The notes: a model not told the origin generated them from the letters alone. Positions 51,250-60,190 are shown, numbered from the stretch's first letter. The stretch is DNA of 64,000 nt from Nibribacter roseus (GCF_042662225.1 NZ_JBHSYQ010000005.1:1-64000), one strand, 5' to 3'. Translations and numbers: made by a program.

Positions 51250-51801
51250 ATGGCAGCTAGACTTAAAGATAAATATACAAAAGAAATTGTGCCTGCATTG
51301 AAAGAAAAATTTCAATACAAGAGCATAATGCAAGTACCAAAAATTACCAAGATCAGCATTAATAGAGGTATTGGTAATGCAGTGGCTGACAAAAAGCTGG
51401 TTGATATTGGAGTAGAAGAGCTAACCATCATTGCTGGTCAAAAAGCAGTTCAAACAAAAGCGAAAAATTCAATTTCAAACTTCAAATTAAGAGAAGGTAT
51501 GCCTATCGGGGCTAGAGTTACTCTTAGAGGTGAGAAAATGTATGAGTTTTTAGATCGTTTGGTAACTGTTGCCTTGCCTCGGGTAAGAGACTTTAAAGGT
51601 ATCAGTGACAAAGGTTTTGATGGCCGCGGCAACTATACGTTAGGCGTTAAGGAGCAAATCATTTTTCCAGAAATAAGCATAGATAAAATCAAAGCTATTG
51701 CTGGTATGGATATTACTTTTGTTACTACTGCTACCACAGATGAAGAAAGCCTAGAGCTTTTAAGAGCTTTTGGTTTGCCTTTCGCTAATTTAAAGAAATA
51801 A
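51250..51801 (+). CDS. rplE: 50S ribosomal protein L5
   Basis: A 183-residue 5S-rRNA-binding protein: IMQVPKITKISINRGIGNAV, GQKAVQTKAKNSISNFKLRE and GISDKGFDGRGNYTLGVKEQ. Confidence 0.98.
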   Translation: MAARLKDKYTKEIVPALKEKFQYKSIMQVPKITKISINRGIGNAVADKKLVDIGVEELTIIAGQKAVQTKAKNSISNFKLREGMPIGARVTLRGEKMYEFLDRLVTVALPRVRDFKGISDKGFDGRGNYTLGVKEQIIFPEISIDKIKAIAGMDITFVTTATTDEESLELLRAFGLPFANLKK

Positions 51802-51805
51802 GAAA

Positions 51806-52075
51806 ATGGCTAAAGAATCGATCAAAGCGAGAGAGCTTAAAAGACAAAAACTAGTTGCCAAGTACGCTGCGAAGCGTGCCGCTTTAAAGGCTGCTGGTGA
51901 TTATGAAGGTTTGGACAAACTGCCTAAGAATGCTTCTCCAGTTCGTTTACACAACAGATGCAAATTGACTGGAAGACCAAGAGGATACATGAGAAAGTTC
52001 GGTATTTCACGTGTGACTTTCAGAGAAATGGCCTCAGCAGGTAAGATTCCTGGAGTAACGAAGGCTAGTTGGTAA
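51806..52075 (+). CDS. rpsN: 30S ribosomal protein S14, zinc-free form
   Basis: An 89-residue S14 of the long C-minus type: it carries LPKNASPVRLHNRCKLTGRP and RGYMRKFGISRVTFREMA with a single cysteine and no CxxC pairs, so it cannot hold the zinc of the short form. It is followed by an 88-base gap that holds a promoter-like element. Confidence 0.97.
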   Translation: MAKESIKARELKRQKLVAKYAAKRAALKAAGDYEGLDKLPKNASPVRLHNRCKLTGRPRGYMRKFGISRVTFREMASAGKIPGVTKASW

Positions 52076-52115
52076 TTATTACTCCTACCATAATAGTAGT
52101 TAGGAAAAACATTAG

Positions 52116-52123
52116 TATCTTTG
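52116..52123 (+). promoter_or_regulatory. Possible internal promoter before rpsH
   Basis: TATCTTTG matches TAnnTTTG exactly, 40 bases before the rpsH start codon and in the widest gap inside the rplC-rplQ series. I see no TTTG at the expected distance upstream. Confidence 0.5.
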
Positions 52124-52163
52124 CGGCTCCTTAAAAAGAGCGGAATCTAAAAAATATAGTCTA

Positions 52164-52562
52164 ATGCATTCAGATCCGATAGCAGATTATTTAACTAGAC
52201 TACGGAATGCGATAAAAGCGCATCACCGGGTAGTTGAAATTCCGGCTAGCAATATCAAAAAAGAAATAACCAAGGTTCTTTACGAAAAAGGTTATATTCA
52301 AAGTTACAAGTTCGATGATAGTTCTGTTCAGGGCACCATTAAAATTGCTCTGAAATATGATCCCGCCACAAAGCAATCTGCTATCGTGAAACTTGAGAGA
52401 ATCAGCAAGCCTGGACTCCGTAAGTATGTTCACCTAGATGAAATGCCTAGAGTATTGAATGGATATGGCGTAGCCATCCTTTCTACTTCTAAAGGTGTTA
52501 TCACTGACAAAGAGGCTAAAGGCCTTAACGTTGGAGGTGAAGTGTTGTGTTATGTGTATTAA
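52164..52562 (+). CDS. rpsH: 30S ribosomal protein S8
   Basis: A 132-residue central-domain protein: DPIADYLTRLRNAIKAHHRV and the C-terminal LNGYGVAILSTSKGVITDKE. In E. coli it represses the spc operon at rplE; no such site was sought successfully here. Confidence 0.98.
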   Translation: MHSDPIADYLTRLRNAIKAHHRVVEIPASNIKKEITKVLYEKGYIQSYKFDDSSVQGTIKIALKYDPATKQSAIVKLERISKPGLRKYVHLDEMPRVLNGYGVAILSTSKGVITDKEAKGLNVGGEVLCYVY

Positions 52563-52573
52563 TTGAAGTAGAA

Positions 52574-53128
52574 ATGTCACGGATAGGAAAACTGCCCATC
52601 ACACTCCCACAAGGTGTAGAGGTGACGGTAAGCCAGGACAACTTGGTTACAGTGAAAGGCCCTAAAGGAACACTTTCTTCTCAAGTTGATACTGATATCA
52701 TAGTAGCTGTAGAGGAGGGAGTACTTACTGTATCTCGTCCTACCGAGCAAAAGAGACATAAAGCCATGCATGGTTTATACCGCTCCATATTGAACAATAT
52801 GGTAATAGGTGTAAGTGCGGGATATAAAGTTTCACTTGAATTAGTTGGTGTTGGATACAAGGCCACTACTCAAGGACAAAATTTAGAGTTAGCTTTAGGA
52901 TATTCTCACAATATCTATGTTGCTCTTCCTTCTGAAATCACTGCGAACGCAGTAACTGAAAAAGGAAAAGCTCCAGTAATAACTCTAGAAGGAATAGATA
53001 AGCAGTTGATTGGTCAGGTTGCTGCCAAAATTCGCTCATTACGTAAAGTTGAGCCTTACAAAGGTAAGGGTATCAGATTCGTGGGTGAAGTGGTTAGAAG
53101 AAAAGCTGGTAAAACTGCTTCTAAATAA
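52574..53128 (+). CDS. rplF: 50S ribosomal protein L6
   Basis: A 184-residue protein near the factor-binding site. Start at 52574 gives the normal MSRIGKLPITLPQGVEV; upstream in-frame codons would overlap rpsH. The second domain ends with the conserved VEPYKGKGIRFVGEVVRRKA. Confidence 0.97.
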   Translation: MSRIGKLPITLPQGVEVTVSQDNLVTVKGPKGTLSSQVDTDIIVAVEEGVLTVSRPTEQKRHKAMHGLYRSILNNMVIGVSAGYKVSLELVGVGYKATTQGQNLELALGYSHNIYVALPSEITANAVTEKGKAPVITLEGIDKQLIGQVAAKIRSLRKVEPYKGKGIRFVGEVVRRKAGKTASK

Positions 53129-53137
53129 TTTATAGAA

Positions 53138-53491
53138 ATGGCATTCGATAAAGCAAAAAGAAGACTGAGAATCCGTAGGAGCATCCGTAATAAGGTGTCC
53201 GGAACAGCTCAGCGTCCACGTCTTTCTGTATTCAGAAGCAATAAATTTATATATGCTCAGCTGATTGATGACGTGAATGGTGTAACATTGGCAAGTTCTT
53301 CATCTGCAACTACTGAAGGAGTAAGTTCTACAAATAAAGTAGAATCATCTTCATTAGTTGGGCGTGATATAGCAGCTAAAGCCCTTGAGAAAGGTATTAC
53401 TGAAGTTGTTTTCGACAGAGGTGGATACTTATACCATGGTCGTGTAAAATCGTTGGCAGAAGGCGCTCGTGAAGCGGGTCTTAAATTCTAA
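53138..53491 (+). CDS. rplR: 50S ribosomal protein L18
   Basis: A 117-residue 5S-rRNA-binding protein: RRLRIRRSIRNKVSGTAQRP, RLSVFRSNKFIYAQLIDD and the C-terminal VVFDRGGYLYHGRVKSLAEG. Confidence 0.97.
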   Translation: MAFDKAKRRLRIRRSIRNKVSGTAQRPRLSVFRSNKFIYAQLIDDVNGVTLASSSSATTEGVSSTNKVESSSLVGRDIAAKALEKGITEVVFDRGGYLYHGRVKSLAEGAREAGLKF

Positions 53492-53496
53492 AGAGC

Positions 53497-54015
53497 ATGT
53501 CAAAATTAAATATTAAGAGCGTTAAGGCCAGTGACATTGAACTGAAAGAACGCGTTGTAGCCATCAATAGAGTTGCCAAAGTAGTAAAAGGTGGTAGAAG
53601 ATTTAGTTTTTCTGCTATTGTAGTAGTTGGTGACGGAAACGGTGTAGTAGGTTACGGTTTAGGTAAAGCTAATGAAGTAACTGATGCTATAGCCAAAGGT
53701 ATAGACGATGCAAAGAAAAATCTTGTTCGCGTGCCTTTGTTTAAGCATACTGTTCCACATCCTATGGAGGGTAAATTCTCAGGTGGATTTGTGTTAATCA
53801 AACCAGCTGCAGCTGGTACGGGTGTAATAGCTGGTGGTGCGATGCGTGCTGTATTTGATAGTGCAGGAATAAAAGATGTTTTGGCTAAATCAAAAGGATC
53901 TTCTAATCCTCACAATGTGGTGAAAGCTACATTTGATGCACTTTCTAAAATGCGTGATCCGTTGGTAGTTGCTCAGCAACGTGGTATCAGTTTACAACGT
54001 GTATTTAACGGATAG
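53497..54015 (+). CDS. rpsE: 30S ribosomal protein S5
   Basis: A 172-residue accuracy-centre protein: ERVVAINRVAKVVKGGRRFS (spectinomycin loop, no deletion seen), GVVGYGLGKANEVTDAIAKG and AGTGVIAGGAMRAVFDSAGI. rpmD starts two bases after its stop. Confidence 0.98.
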   Translation: MSKLNIKSVKASDIELKERVVAINRVAKVVKGGRRFSFSAIVVVGDGNGVVGYGLGKANEVTDAIAKGIDDAKKNLVRVPLFKHTVPHPMEGKFSGGFVLIKPAAAGTGVIAGGAMRAVFDSAGIKDVLAKSKGSSNPHNVVKATFDALSKMRDPLVVAQQRGISLQRVFNG

Positions 54016-54017
54016 TT

Positions 54018-54197
54018 ATGGCAAGTGTAGAAATAACCCAGATAAAAAGTATTATTGACCGCCCTGAAAGACAAAAGAGAACTATGAAAGCTCTAGGTCT
54101 TGGAAAGATCAATAAAACTGTCACTAAAGAGTTAACTCCGCAAGTAGCCGGAATGGTTAACAAAGTACAACATTTAGTAACCATTAAGGAGGTTTAA
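54018..54197 (+). CDS. rpmD: 50S ribosomal protein L30
   Basis: A 59-residue protein, MASVEITQIKSIIDRPERQK at the start and GLGKINKTVTKELTPQVAGM in the middle, ending in IKEV. It lies exactly between rpsE and rplO, where L30 belongs. Its last codons contain AAGGAGG, a strong Shine-Dalgarno-like sequence 5 bases before the rplO start codon, unusual in this genome. Confidence 0.95.
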   Translation: MASVEITQIKSIIDRPERQKRTMKALGLGKINKTVTKELTPQVAGMVNKVQHLVTIKEV

Positions 54198-54198
54198 A

Positions 54199-54645
54199 AT
54201 GAACTTAAGCAATTTAAAACCTGCTGAAGGTTCTGTAAAGAACCGGAAGAGAATTGGTCGTGGTACTGGTTCTGGTAGAGGTGGTACTTCTACCCGTGGA
54301 CATAAAGGAGCTAAATCACGCTCAGGATATTCTTCTAAAGCCGGATTTGAAGGTGGTCAGATGCCTTTAGTACGCCGTGTACCAAAATTTGGTTTTAAGA
54401 ACATCAACAGAGTTGAATTTACTGCCATCAACTTAGACGTTTTACAGAATCTATCTTCTAAAGTAGGTTCTACTGTTATCAATTTCGATACTTTCCGTCA
54501 GAACGGTTTAGCCTCTAAAAATGATAACATCAAAGTATTAGGTAGAGGTGAATTAACAACTGCTGTAGAAGTGCATGCTCATGCATTCTCAAAATCGGCA
54601 GTTGAAGCAATTGAAAAAGCAGGCGGCAAGGTTGTGACTTTGTAA
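54199..54645 (+). CDS. rplO: 50S ribosomal protein L15
   Basis: A 148-residue late-assembly protein: NLKPAEGSVKNRKRIGRGTG, GGTSTRGHKGAKSRSGYSSK and GFEGGQMPLVRRVPKFGFKN. secY begins three bases after its stop. Confidence 0.98.
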   Translation: MNLSNLKPAEGSVKNRKRIGRGTGSGRGGTSTRGHKGAKSRSGYSSKAGFEGGQMPLVRRVPKFGFKNINRVEFTAINLDVLQNLSSKVGSTVINFDTFRQNGLASKNDNIKVLGRGELTTAVEVHAHAFSKSAVEAIEKAGGKVVTL

Positions 54646-54648
54646 CAG

Positions 54649-55974
54649 ATGAAGAAGCTGATTAATACGATTAAGAATATTTTTGCGATTGAAGATTTGC
54701 GAGTTAGAATCCTAAATACTTTAGGATTCATCGCAATTTTCAGATTAGGATCATTTGTCGTTTTACCTGGCATTGATCCTAACCAATTGAAGTCAAGTTC
54801 ACAGGGCATATTAGGTCTGCTGGATACTTTCCTTGGGGGTGCATTTAGTAATGCATCCATTTTTGCGTTAGGTATCATGCCTTATATATCTGCTTCAATC
54901 GTGTTGCAGCTTCTAACTATTGCTGTACCATATTTTCAGAAACTACAAAAAGAAGGAGAGTCTGGTCGTAAGAAAATAAACCAGTATACCCGTTTACTTA
55001 CTATTGTAATTACTCTGGCTCAGTCTGTTGGGTTCTTAGCAACTATCAATTCTGAAGCAATAGATCCTTCTGTAGCAGGACCATTATTTACAATTTCTTC
55101 CATGATCATCTTGACTGCCGGGACAATGTTCTGTATGTGGCTAGGAGAGAAGATTACTGATAAAGGTATTGGTAATGGTATTTCTATGCTAATCATGATT
55201 GGTATAGTTTCTCGTCTACCAGGTGCCTTAATAGGTGAGGCAATGGCACTTGGGTTGAATAGAGCATTAGTTTTCATCATTGAGCTAATGGTGCTGTTTT
55301 TTGTAGTGATGAGTGTTGTTATGCTAACACAGGCTGTAAGAAGAATTCCAGTGCAGTATGCAAAGCAGGTAGGCGGAAGTTCATCTTTGCAAGCAGGTCA
55401 GAGACAATTTATTCCACTTAAAGTTAATGCTGCCGGAGTAATGCCAATCATTTTCGCTCAGTCGTTGATGTTCTTGCCTGGTATGATTGCGTCTTTCTGG
55501 AGAAATGAAAGTGATTTAGCTAATGAGGTAGGGAATGTTTTCTCTGACTTCACTTCATGGCAGTATAACTTATCTTTTGCTATACTCATCATTATCTTTA
55601 CCTTCTTTTATACTGCAATAAGTGTAAACCCAAATCAGATTTCTGATGATTTGAAAAGAAGTGGAGGTTTTATACCTGGTGTTAAACCTGGTTTAGCTAC
55701 TTCAGAATTTATAGATGAAGTTTTAACTCGTATTACTTTTCCTGGCGCTCTATTTTTAGCTATTGTTGCTATTCTTCCTTCTATAGCTATCTTATTTGGG
55801 GTGACTAGAGAGTTTGCTGCATTCTTCGGAGGTACTTCCTTAATAATTTTGGTTGGTGTTGTATTGGATACTTTGAACCAAATTGAAAGTTATTTGTTGA
55901 TGCGTCATTATGATGGAATGATGAAGTCTGGCAAGCTAAGAGGTCGTTCTAAAAACGTTGCAGTTGCTTCATAA
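54649..55974 (+). CDS. secY: Preprotein translocase subunit SecY
   Basis: A 441-residue inner-membrane channel with ten predicted transmembrane helices. The plug and early helices (GIMPYISASIVLQLLTIAVP, MCMWLGEKITDKGIGNGISM-type segment near residue 160-180) and the late cytosolic loop ERxxG-like SGGFIPGVKPG are all in place. It partners SecE, encoded 24 kb earlier in the window. Confidence 0.97.
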   Translation: MKKLINTIKNIFAIEDLRVRILNTLGFIAIFRLGSFVVLPGIDPNQLKSSSQGILGLLDTFLGGAFSNASIFALGIMPYISASIVLQLLTIAVPYFQKLQKEGESGRKKINQYTRLLTIVITLAQSVGFLATINSEAIDPSVAGPLFTISSMIILTAGTMFCMWLGEKITDKGIGNGISMLIMIGIVSRLPGALIGEAMALGLNRALVFIIELMVLFFVVMSVVMLTQAVRRIPVQYAKQVGGSSSLQAGQRQFIPLKVNAAGVMPIIFAQSLMFLPGMIASFWRNESDLANEVGNVFSDFTSWQYNLSFAILIIIFTFFYTAISVNPNQISDDLKRSGGFIPGVKPGLATSEFIDEVLTRITFPGALFLAIVAILPSIAILFGVTREFAAFFGGTSLIILVGVVLDTLNQIESYLLMRHYDGMMKSGKLRGRSKNVAVAS

Positions 55975-55977
55975 TTA

Positions 55978-56748
55978 ATGATTGTTTACAAAACAGAAGA
56001 GGAAATAGATTTAATAAAGCAGGGTGCTGACATTTTAGGACAGGCTCATGGTGAGGTCACCAAGTTTGTTAAAGAAGGTGTCAGTACTTTGCAACTAGAT
56101 AAAGTTGCTGAAGAATTCATACGTGATCATGGAGGTGCTCCCTCTTTCAAAGGTTACAATGGTTTTATGCATAGTTTGTGTATTAGCTTAAATTCAGCTG
56201 TTGTACACGGTATACCTAGTTCTTACTCTCTGCGGTCTGGAGATGTTGTTTCTATAGACTGTGGAGTTTTTTTTAAAGGTTTTCACAGTGATAGCGCCTA
56301 TACCCATGCTGTTGGCAATGTGGATCCTTTAGTAACTGATTTATTGATCAAGACTAAAGAATCTTTGTATAAAGGTATAGAATGGGCTGTTGCCGGATCT
56401 AGAATTGGAGATATAGGCTTTGCCATTCAAAATCATGTTGAAAAGCATGGTTATGGTGTAGTAAGGGAACTAGTAGGTCATGGTGTAGGCAAAAGCTTAC
56501 ATGAAAGTCCTGAAGTACCAAACTACGGTAAAAGAGGGCAAGGGCTTAAACTTCAGGAGGGTCTTGTACTAGCTATTGAGCCGATGGTAAATTTAGGTTC
56601 ACGGCATGTGGTTCAAGAGGAAGATGGCTGGACTATCCGTACTCGAGATAAAAAACCTTCTGCTCATTTTGAACATACTGTAGTTGTTCGAAAAGGGAAA
56701 GCAGAGATTTTGACAACTTTTGATTATATAGATAAAGCACTGAACTGA
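55978..56748 (+). CDS. map: Type I methionine aminopeptidase
   Basis: A 256-residue metalloenzyme that removes the initiator methionine. Metal and catalytic residues are visible in VVHGIPSSYSLRSGDVVSID, the aspartates of SIDCGVFF and GFHSDSAYT, the histidine of ELVGHGVGKSLHE, and the glutamates of LAIEPMV and FEHTVVV. It sits between secY and infA as in many bacteria. Confidence 0.97.
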   Translation: MIVYKTEEEIDLIKQGADILGQAHGEVTKFVKEGVSTLQLDKVAEEFIRDHGGAPSFKGYNGFMHSLCISLNSAVVHGIPSSYSLRSGDVVSIDCGVFFKGFHSDSAYTHAVGNVDPLVTDLLIKTKESLYKGIEWAVAGSRIGDIGFAIQNHVEKHGYGVVRELVGHGVGKSLHESPEVPNYGKRGQGLKLQEGLVLAIEPMVNLGSRHVVQEEDGWTIRTRDKKPSAHFEHTVVVRKGKAEILTTFDYIDKALN

Positions 56749-56751
56749 TAC

Positions 56752-56970
56752 ATGGCTAAACAGTCTTCTATCGAACAAGACGGTACCATCATTGAAGCCC
56801 TTTCGAACGCTATGTTCCGGGTGGAGTTAGAAAATGGCCATCAAGTTATTGCTCATATTTCTGGAAAGATGCGGATGCACTACATCAAAATTCTTCCTGG
56901 TGATAGAGTAAAATTGGAAATGTCTCCTTACGACCTTAGTAAAGGTAGAATAGTTTACAGATACAAATAA
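56752..56970 (+). CDS. infA: Translation initiation factor IF-1
   Basis: A 72-residue OB-fold protein: IEQDGTIIEALSNAMFRVEL, GHQVIAHISGKMRMHYIKIL and PGDRVKLEMSPYDLSKGRIV. It blocks the A site during initiation. Starts three bases after map. Confidence 0.98.
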   Translation: MAKQSSIEQDGTIIEALSNAMFRVELENGHQVIAHISGKMRMHYIKILPGDRVKLEMSPYDLSKGRIVYRYK

Positions 56971-56974
56971 ACAG

Positions 56975-57091
56975 ATGAAAGTTAAAGCGTCAGTAAAAAA
57001 GCGCAGTGAAGACTGCAAAGTGATCAGACGTAAAGGAAAACTTTACGTGATCAACAAGAAGAATCCACGTTATAAACAAAGACAAGGTTAA
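56975..57091 (+). CDS. rpmJ: 50S ribosomal protein L36, zinc-free form
   Basis: A 38-residue protein starting MKVKASVKKRSEDCKVIRRK and ending KNPRYKQRQG. The usual zinc ligands are mostly replaced: the first cysteine by Ser, the third by Asn and the histidine by Tyr, leaving one cysteine. This is the C-minus form that folds without zinc. Confidence 0.95.
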   Translation: MKVKASVKKRSEDCKVIRRKGKLYVINKKNPRYKQRQG

Positions 57092-57101
57092 TTATTAAAA
57101 C

Positions 57102-57479
57102 ATGGCTAGAATAGCAGGAGTTGATATTCCAGATAACAAAAGAGGCGAAATTGCCTTGACGTACATCTACGGCATTGGTCGTAAGTTGTCACAGTCGATT
57201 TTAGTTAAGGCTGGGGTGGATCTTGACAAAAAAGTAAAGGATTGGTCAGAAGATGAAGCTGGCGAAATCCGTAATGTAATCGCTTCTGAGCACAAAGTTG
57301 AAGGTGTTCTTCGTTCCGAAGTCCAATTGCACATCAAGCGTTTGATGGACATTGGTAGCTACCGCGGTCTACGTCACAGAAAAGGTTTACCAGTTAGAGG
57401 TCAGAGAACTAAAAACAACTCTAGAACTCGTAAAGGCAAGCGTAAAACTGTTGCTAACAAGAAGAAGGCATCTAAATAA
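57102..57479 (+). CDS. rpsM: 30S ribosomal protein S13
   Basis: A 125-residue head protein: ARIAGVDIPDNKRGEIALTY, IYGIGRKLSQSIL and the basic tail GLPVRGQRTKNNSRTRKGKR that reaches the P-site tRNA. Confidence 0.98.
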   Translation: MARIAGVDIPDNKRGEIALTYIYGIGRKLSQSILVKAGVDLDKKVKDWSEDEAGEIRNVIASEHKVEGVLRSEVQLHIKRLMDIGSYRGLRHRKGLPVRGQRTKNNSRTRKGKRKTVANKKKASK

Positions 57480-57488
57480 TAAGTAACA

Positions 57489-57881
57489 ATGGCTCAGAAA
57501 AGAAAAGACAAAGCCAAGAAGCGTGTAGTGGTGGTTGAGCCTGTAGGTCAGGTACACATCAAAGCTTCTTTCAATAATATCATCATCTCTGTTACCAACA
57601 ATAATGGCCAAGTTATTTCTTGGGCGTCTGCTGGTAAAATGGGTTTTAAAGGGTCTAAGAAAAATACTCCTTATGCCGCTCAGATGGCTGCCGCTGATTG
57701 CGGTAAAGTTGCCTATGAAGCAGGTATGAGAAAAGCGGAAGTGTTTGTTAAGGGCCCAGGTGCTGGACGTGAGTCAGCTATCCGGACAATGCAAAATGTA
57801 GGTATAGAGATTACTTCTATCAAAGATGTAACTCCATTACCACATAATGGTTGCCGTCCTCCCAAACGCAGAAGAGTTTAA
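57489..57881 (+). CDS. rpsK: 30S ribosomal protein S11
   Basis: A 130-residue platform protein: VHIKASFNNIIISVTNNNGQ, AGKMGFKGSKKNTPYAAQMA and TPLPHNGCRPPKRRRV at the C-terminus. Confidence 0.98.
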   Translation: MAQKRKDKAKKRVVVVEPVGQVHIKASFNNIIISVTNNNGQVISWASAGKMGFKGSKKNTPYAAQMAAADCGKVAYEAGMRKAEVFVKGPGAGRESAIRTMQNVGIEITSIKDVTPLPHNGCRPPKRRRV

Positions 57882-57901
57882 GGTATTTTTAAGTATTAGA
57901 A

Positions 57902-58507
57902 ATGGCAAGATATACAGGCCCTAAGAGTAAAATCTCTAGAAGATATAATGAACCTATTTTCGGACCAAGCAAAGCGTTAGCTAAAAAGGCTTATGGTCCT
58001 GGAATGCACGGCCGCGGTCGTAGAAAGAAGCAGTCTGAATATGCTATTCAGTTAATGGAAAAGCAGAAGGCTAAATACATCTATGGTGTATTAGAAAGAC
58101 AGTTTGCTAATTTATTTGACAAAGCAGCTCGTAAGCAAGGTATCACTGGTGAAAACTTATTAGCTTTATTGGAAGCTAGATTAGATAACACCGTTTATCG
58201 TTTAGGTATCGCTCCAACAAGACGTGGTGCACGTCAATTGGTTCTTCACAAACACGTTTTAGTAAATGGTAATGTGGTGAACATTCCTTCTTACACACTG
58301 CGTCCTGGTGATGTAGTAAGTGTTCGTGAGAAATCAAAATCATTAGAAGCCATTACTACAAGCTTAGCTTCCCGTAATGCTCGTCAGTTTACCTGGTTAG
58401 AGTGGGATGCAAACCAAATGGTTGGCAAGTTCATCTCTGCTCCTCAGCGTGATCAAATCCCTGAGAAAATCCAAGAGCAGCTGATTGTCGAGCTTTACTC
58501 TAAGTAA
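57902..58507 (+). CDS. rpsD: 30S ribosomal protein S4, zinc-free form
   Basis: A 201-residue 16S-nucleating protein with an S4 RNA-binding domain (LEARLDNTVYRLGIAPTRRG, ARQLVLHKHVLVNG). The N-terminal MARYTGPKSKISRRYNEP has no cysteines, so it is the C-minus type without zinc. Confidence 0.98.
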   Translation: MARYTGPKSKISRRYNEPIFGPSKALAKKAYGPGMHGRGRRKKQSEYAIQLMEKQKAKYIYGVLERQFANLFDKAARKQGITGENLLALLEARLDNTVYRLGIAPTRRGARQLVLHKHVLVNGNVVNIPSYTLRPGDVVSVREKSKSLEAITTSLASRNARQFTWLEWDANQMVGKFISAPQRDQIPEKIQEQLIVELYSK

Positions 58508-58547
58508 TGAGTTCTAAATTTTAAGTGTCAACCTTAAACCAACAATC

Positions 58548-59537
58548 ATGTCAATATTAGCCTTTCAAATGCCAGAAAAAGTCGTGATGGAGAAATCCGA
58601 TGACTTTCAGGGGCAATTTGAATTCAAGCCGCTAGAAAAGGGCTATGGTGTAACCATTGGGAATGCGCTGAGAAGAATCCTTCTATCCTCATTGGAGGGG
58701 TACGCCATCTCAAGTATCCGGATTCCTAGTGTTCTCCATGAGTTCTCTACCATTGAAGGTGTGGTTGAAGATGTCTCTGAGATTATTTTGAACCTCAAAA
58801 TGGTTCGCTTTAAAAAAATTGGTGATTTAGTAGATGATAAAATTACTGTTAGCATTAGCAAACAGGATACTTTCACCGCCGGAGATATTAACAAGTTCTC
58901 AAGCTCATTTCAAGTTCTTAACCCAGATTTAGTAATCTGTCACTTAGATCCAGAAGTTAGCTTCGAGATTGAATTGACAATTCAGAAGGGTAGAGGATAC
59001 GTTCCTGCTGAAGAGAATAAACCTGCTGATCAAGTTTTTGGTCAAATATCGATTGACTCTATTTTCACGCCTGTAAAAAACGTGAAATTTAGCGTTGAGA
59101 ATACCCGCGTTGAGCAGAAAACTGACTACGAGCGTCTTTTGTTAGAGATTTCTACTGATGGTTCTATCCATCCAGAAGATGCTTTGAAAGGTGCTGCCAA
59201 CATTCTGATTCAGCACTTTATGCTGTTCTCTGATAACACCATGACTTTTGAAACTGTGAAGCCTGAAGAGGAAGAAGCAGTAGATGAAGAAATGCTGCAC
59301 ATGAGAAAAGTACTGAAAACTCCATTACATGACATGGATCTTTCAGTACGTGCTTATAACTGCTTAAAAGCTGCTGATATCAGAACTTTAGGAGATCTTG
59401 TACAGTTAGATCTGGCAGATATGATGAAATTCCGTAACTTTGGTAAGAAATCTCTTACTGAGTTAGAGAATCTTGTATCTGAAAAAGGTCTTACCTTTGG
59501 GATGGATATCTCTAAGTATAAATTAGAAGAAGATTAG
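58548..59537 (+). CDS. rpoA: RNA polymerase subunit alpha
   Basis: A 329-residue subunit. The assembly domain (about 1-230) has PLEKGYGVTIGNALRRILLS and the C-terminal domain (about 255-320) has LSVRAYNCLKAADIRTLGDL and FRNFGKKSLTELENLV. An acidic linker (KPEEEEAVDEE) joins them. Confidence 0.98.
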   Translation: MSILAFQMPEKVVMEKSDDFQGQFEFKPLEKGYGVTIGNALRRILLSSLEGYAISSIRIPSVLHEFSTIEGVVEDVSEIILNLKMVRFKKIGDLVDDKITVSISKQDTFTAGDINKFSSSFQVLNPDLVICHLDPEVSFEIELTIQKGRGYVPAEENKPADQVFGQISIDSIFTPVKNVKFSVENTRVEQKTDYERLLLEISTDGSIHPEDALKGAANILIQHFMLFSDNTMTFETVKPEEEEAVDEEMLHMRKVLKTPLHDMDLSVRAYNCLKAADIRTLGDLVQLDLADMMKFRNFGKKSLTELENLVSEKGLTFGMDISKYKLEED

Positions 59538-59604
59538 TAATCTTACGGCATAATTCCCGGTCCCGAAAGGTTGACTGACGGTATGCACGTGCACAATTAA
59601 AATA

Positions 59605-60129
59605 ATGAGACACGGTAAAAAAATTAACCACTTAGGAAGAACAGCCTCTCACAGAGCTGCTTTGCTTTCTAACATGGCATCATCCCTTATCCTGCACAAG
59701 CGTTTATCTACTACAGTAGCTAAGGCCAAAGCACTTCGTAAGTATGTTGAGCCTCTATTAACTAAATCAAAAAGCGATACTACGCACTCTCGTCGTACAG
59801 TATTCTCTTACTTGCAGAACAAAGAATCTGTAAAAGAGTTGTATGACAACGTTTCTGCTAAAATTGCTGGTCGTCCAGGTGGATATACCCGCATTTTAAA
59901 GACTGGTACTCGTTTAGGTGATAACGCTGAAATGTGTATCATTGAGTTAGTAGACTACAACGAGGATATGCTATCTACAAAAGGTGCTGACAGTGCTGGT
60001 AAAACAAAAACCAGACGTCGTTCTTCAGGTAAGAAAAAAGACGCTGCTCAGGCATCAAGTGAGTCAAACGCTCCAGCTAATGATACTCCGGCAGCTGAAG
60101 GAAATGCTGATGCTCCAGTTAATGAGTAA
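59605..60129 (+). CDS. rplQ: 50S ribosomal protein L17
   Basis: A 174-residue protein. The first 115 residues are standard L17 (MRHGKKINHLGRTASHRAAL, RAGGYTRILKTGTRLGDNAE-like segment). The last 55 residues form a Lys/Ser then Ala/Glu-rich low-complexity tail (ASSESNAPANDTPAAEGNAD) typical of Bacteroidota. It closes the operon before a strong terminator. Confidence 0.97.
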   Translation: MRHGKKINHLGRTASHRAALLSNMASSLILHKRLSTTVAKAKALRKYVEPLLTKSKSDTTHSRRTVFSYLQNKESVKELYDNVSAKIAGRPGGYTRILKTGTRLGDNAEMCIIELVDYNEDMLSTKGADSAGKTKTRRRSSGKKKDAAQASSESNAPANDTPAAEGNADAPVNE

Positions 60130-60148
60130 CAAATTTTCAATAATTTAT

Positions 60149-60184
60149 AAAAAGGGATACGAGTTTACTCGTATCCCTTTTTTA
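60149..60184 (+). terminator. Terminator after rplQ
   Basis: AAAAAGGGATACGAG pairs with CTCGTATCCCTTTTT around loop TTTA and continues into TTTATTTTT. The T-tract also contributes to the carA -7 element. Confidence 0.9.
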
Positions 60185-60190
60185 TTTTTG
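60183..60190 (+). promoter_or_regulatory. Possible -7 element of carA
   Basis: TATTTTTG matches TAnnTTTG, 18 bases before the carA start codon, so the leader would be about 11 bases. It is made from the tail of the rplQ terminator. No TTTG at -33 is visible because that position lies in the terminator stem. Confidence 0.45.
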
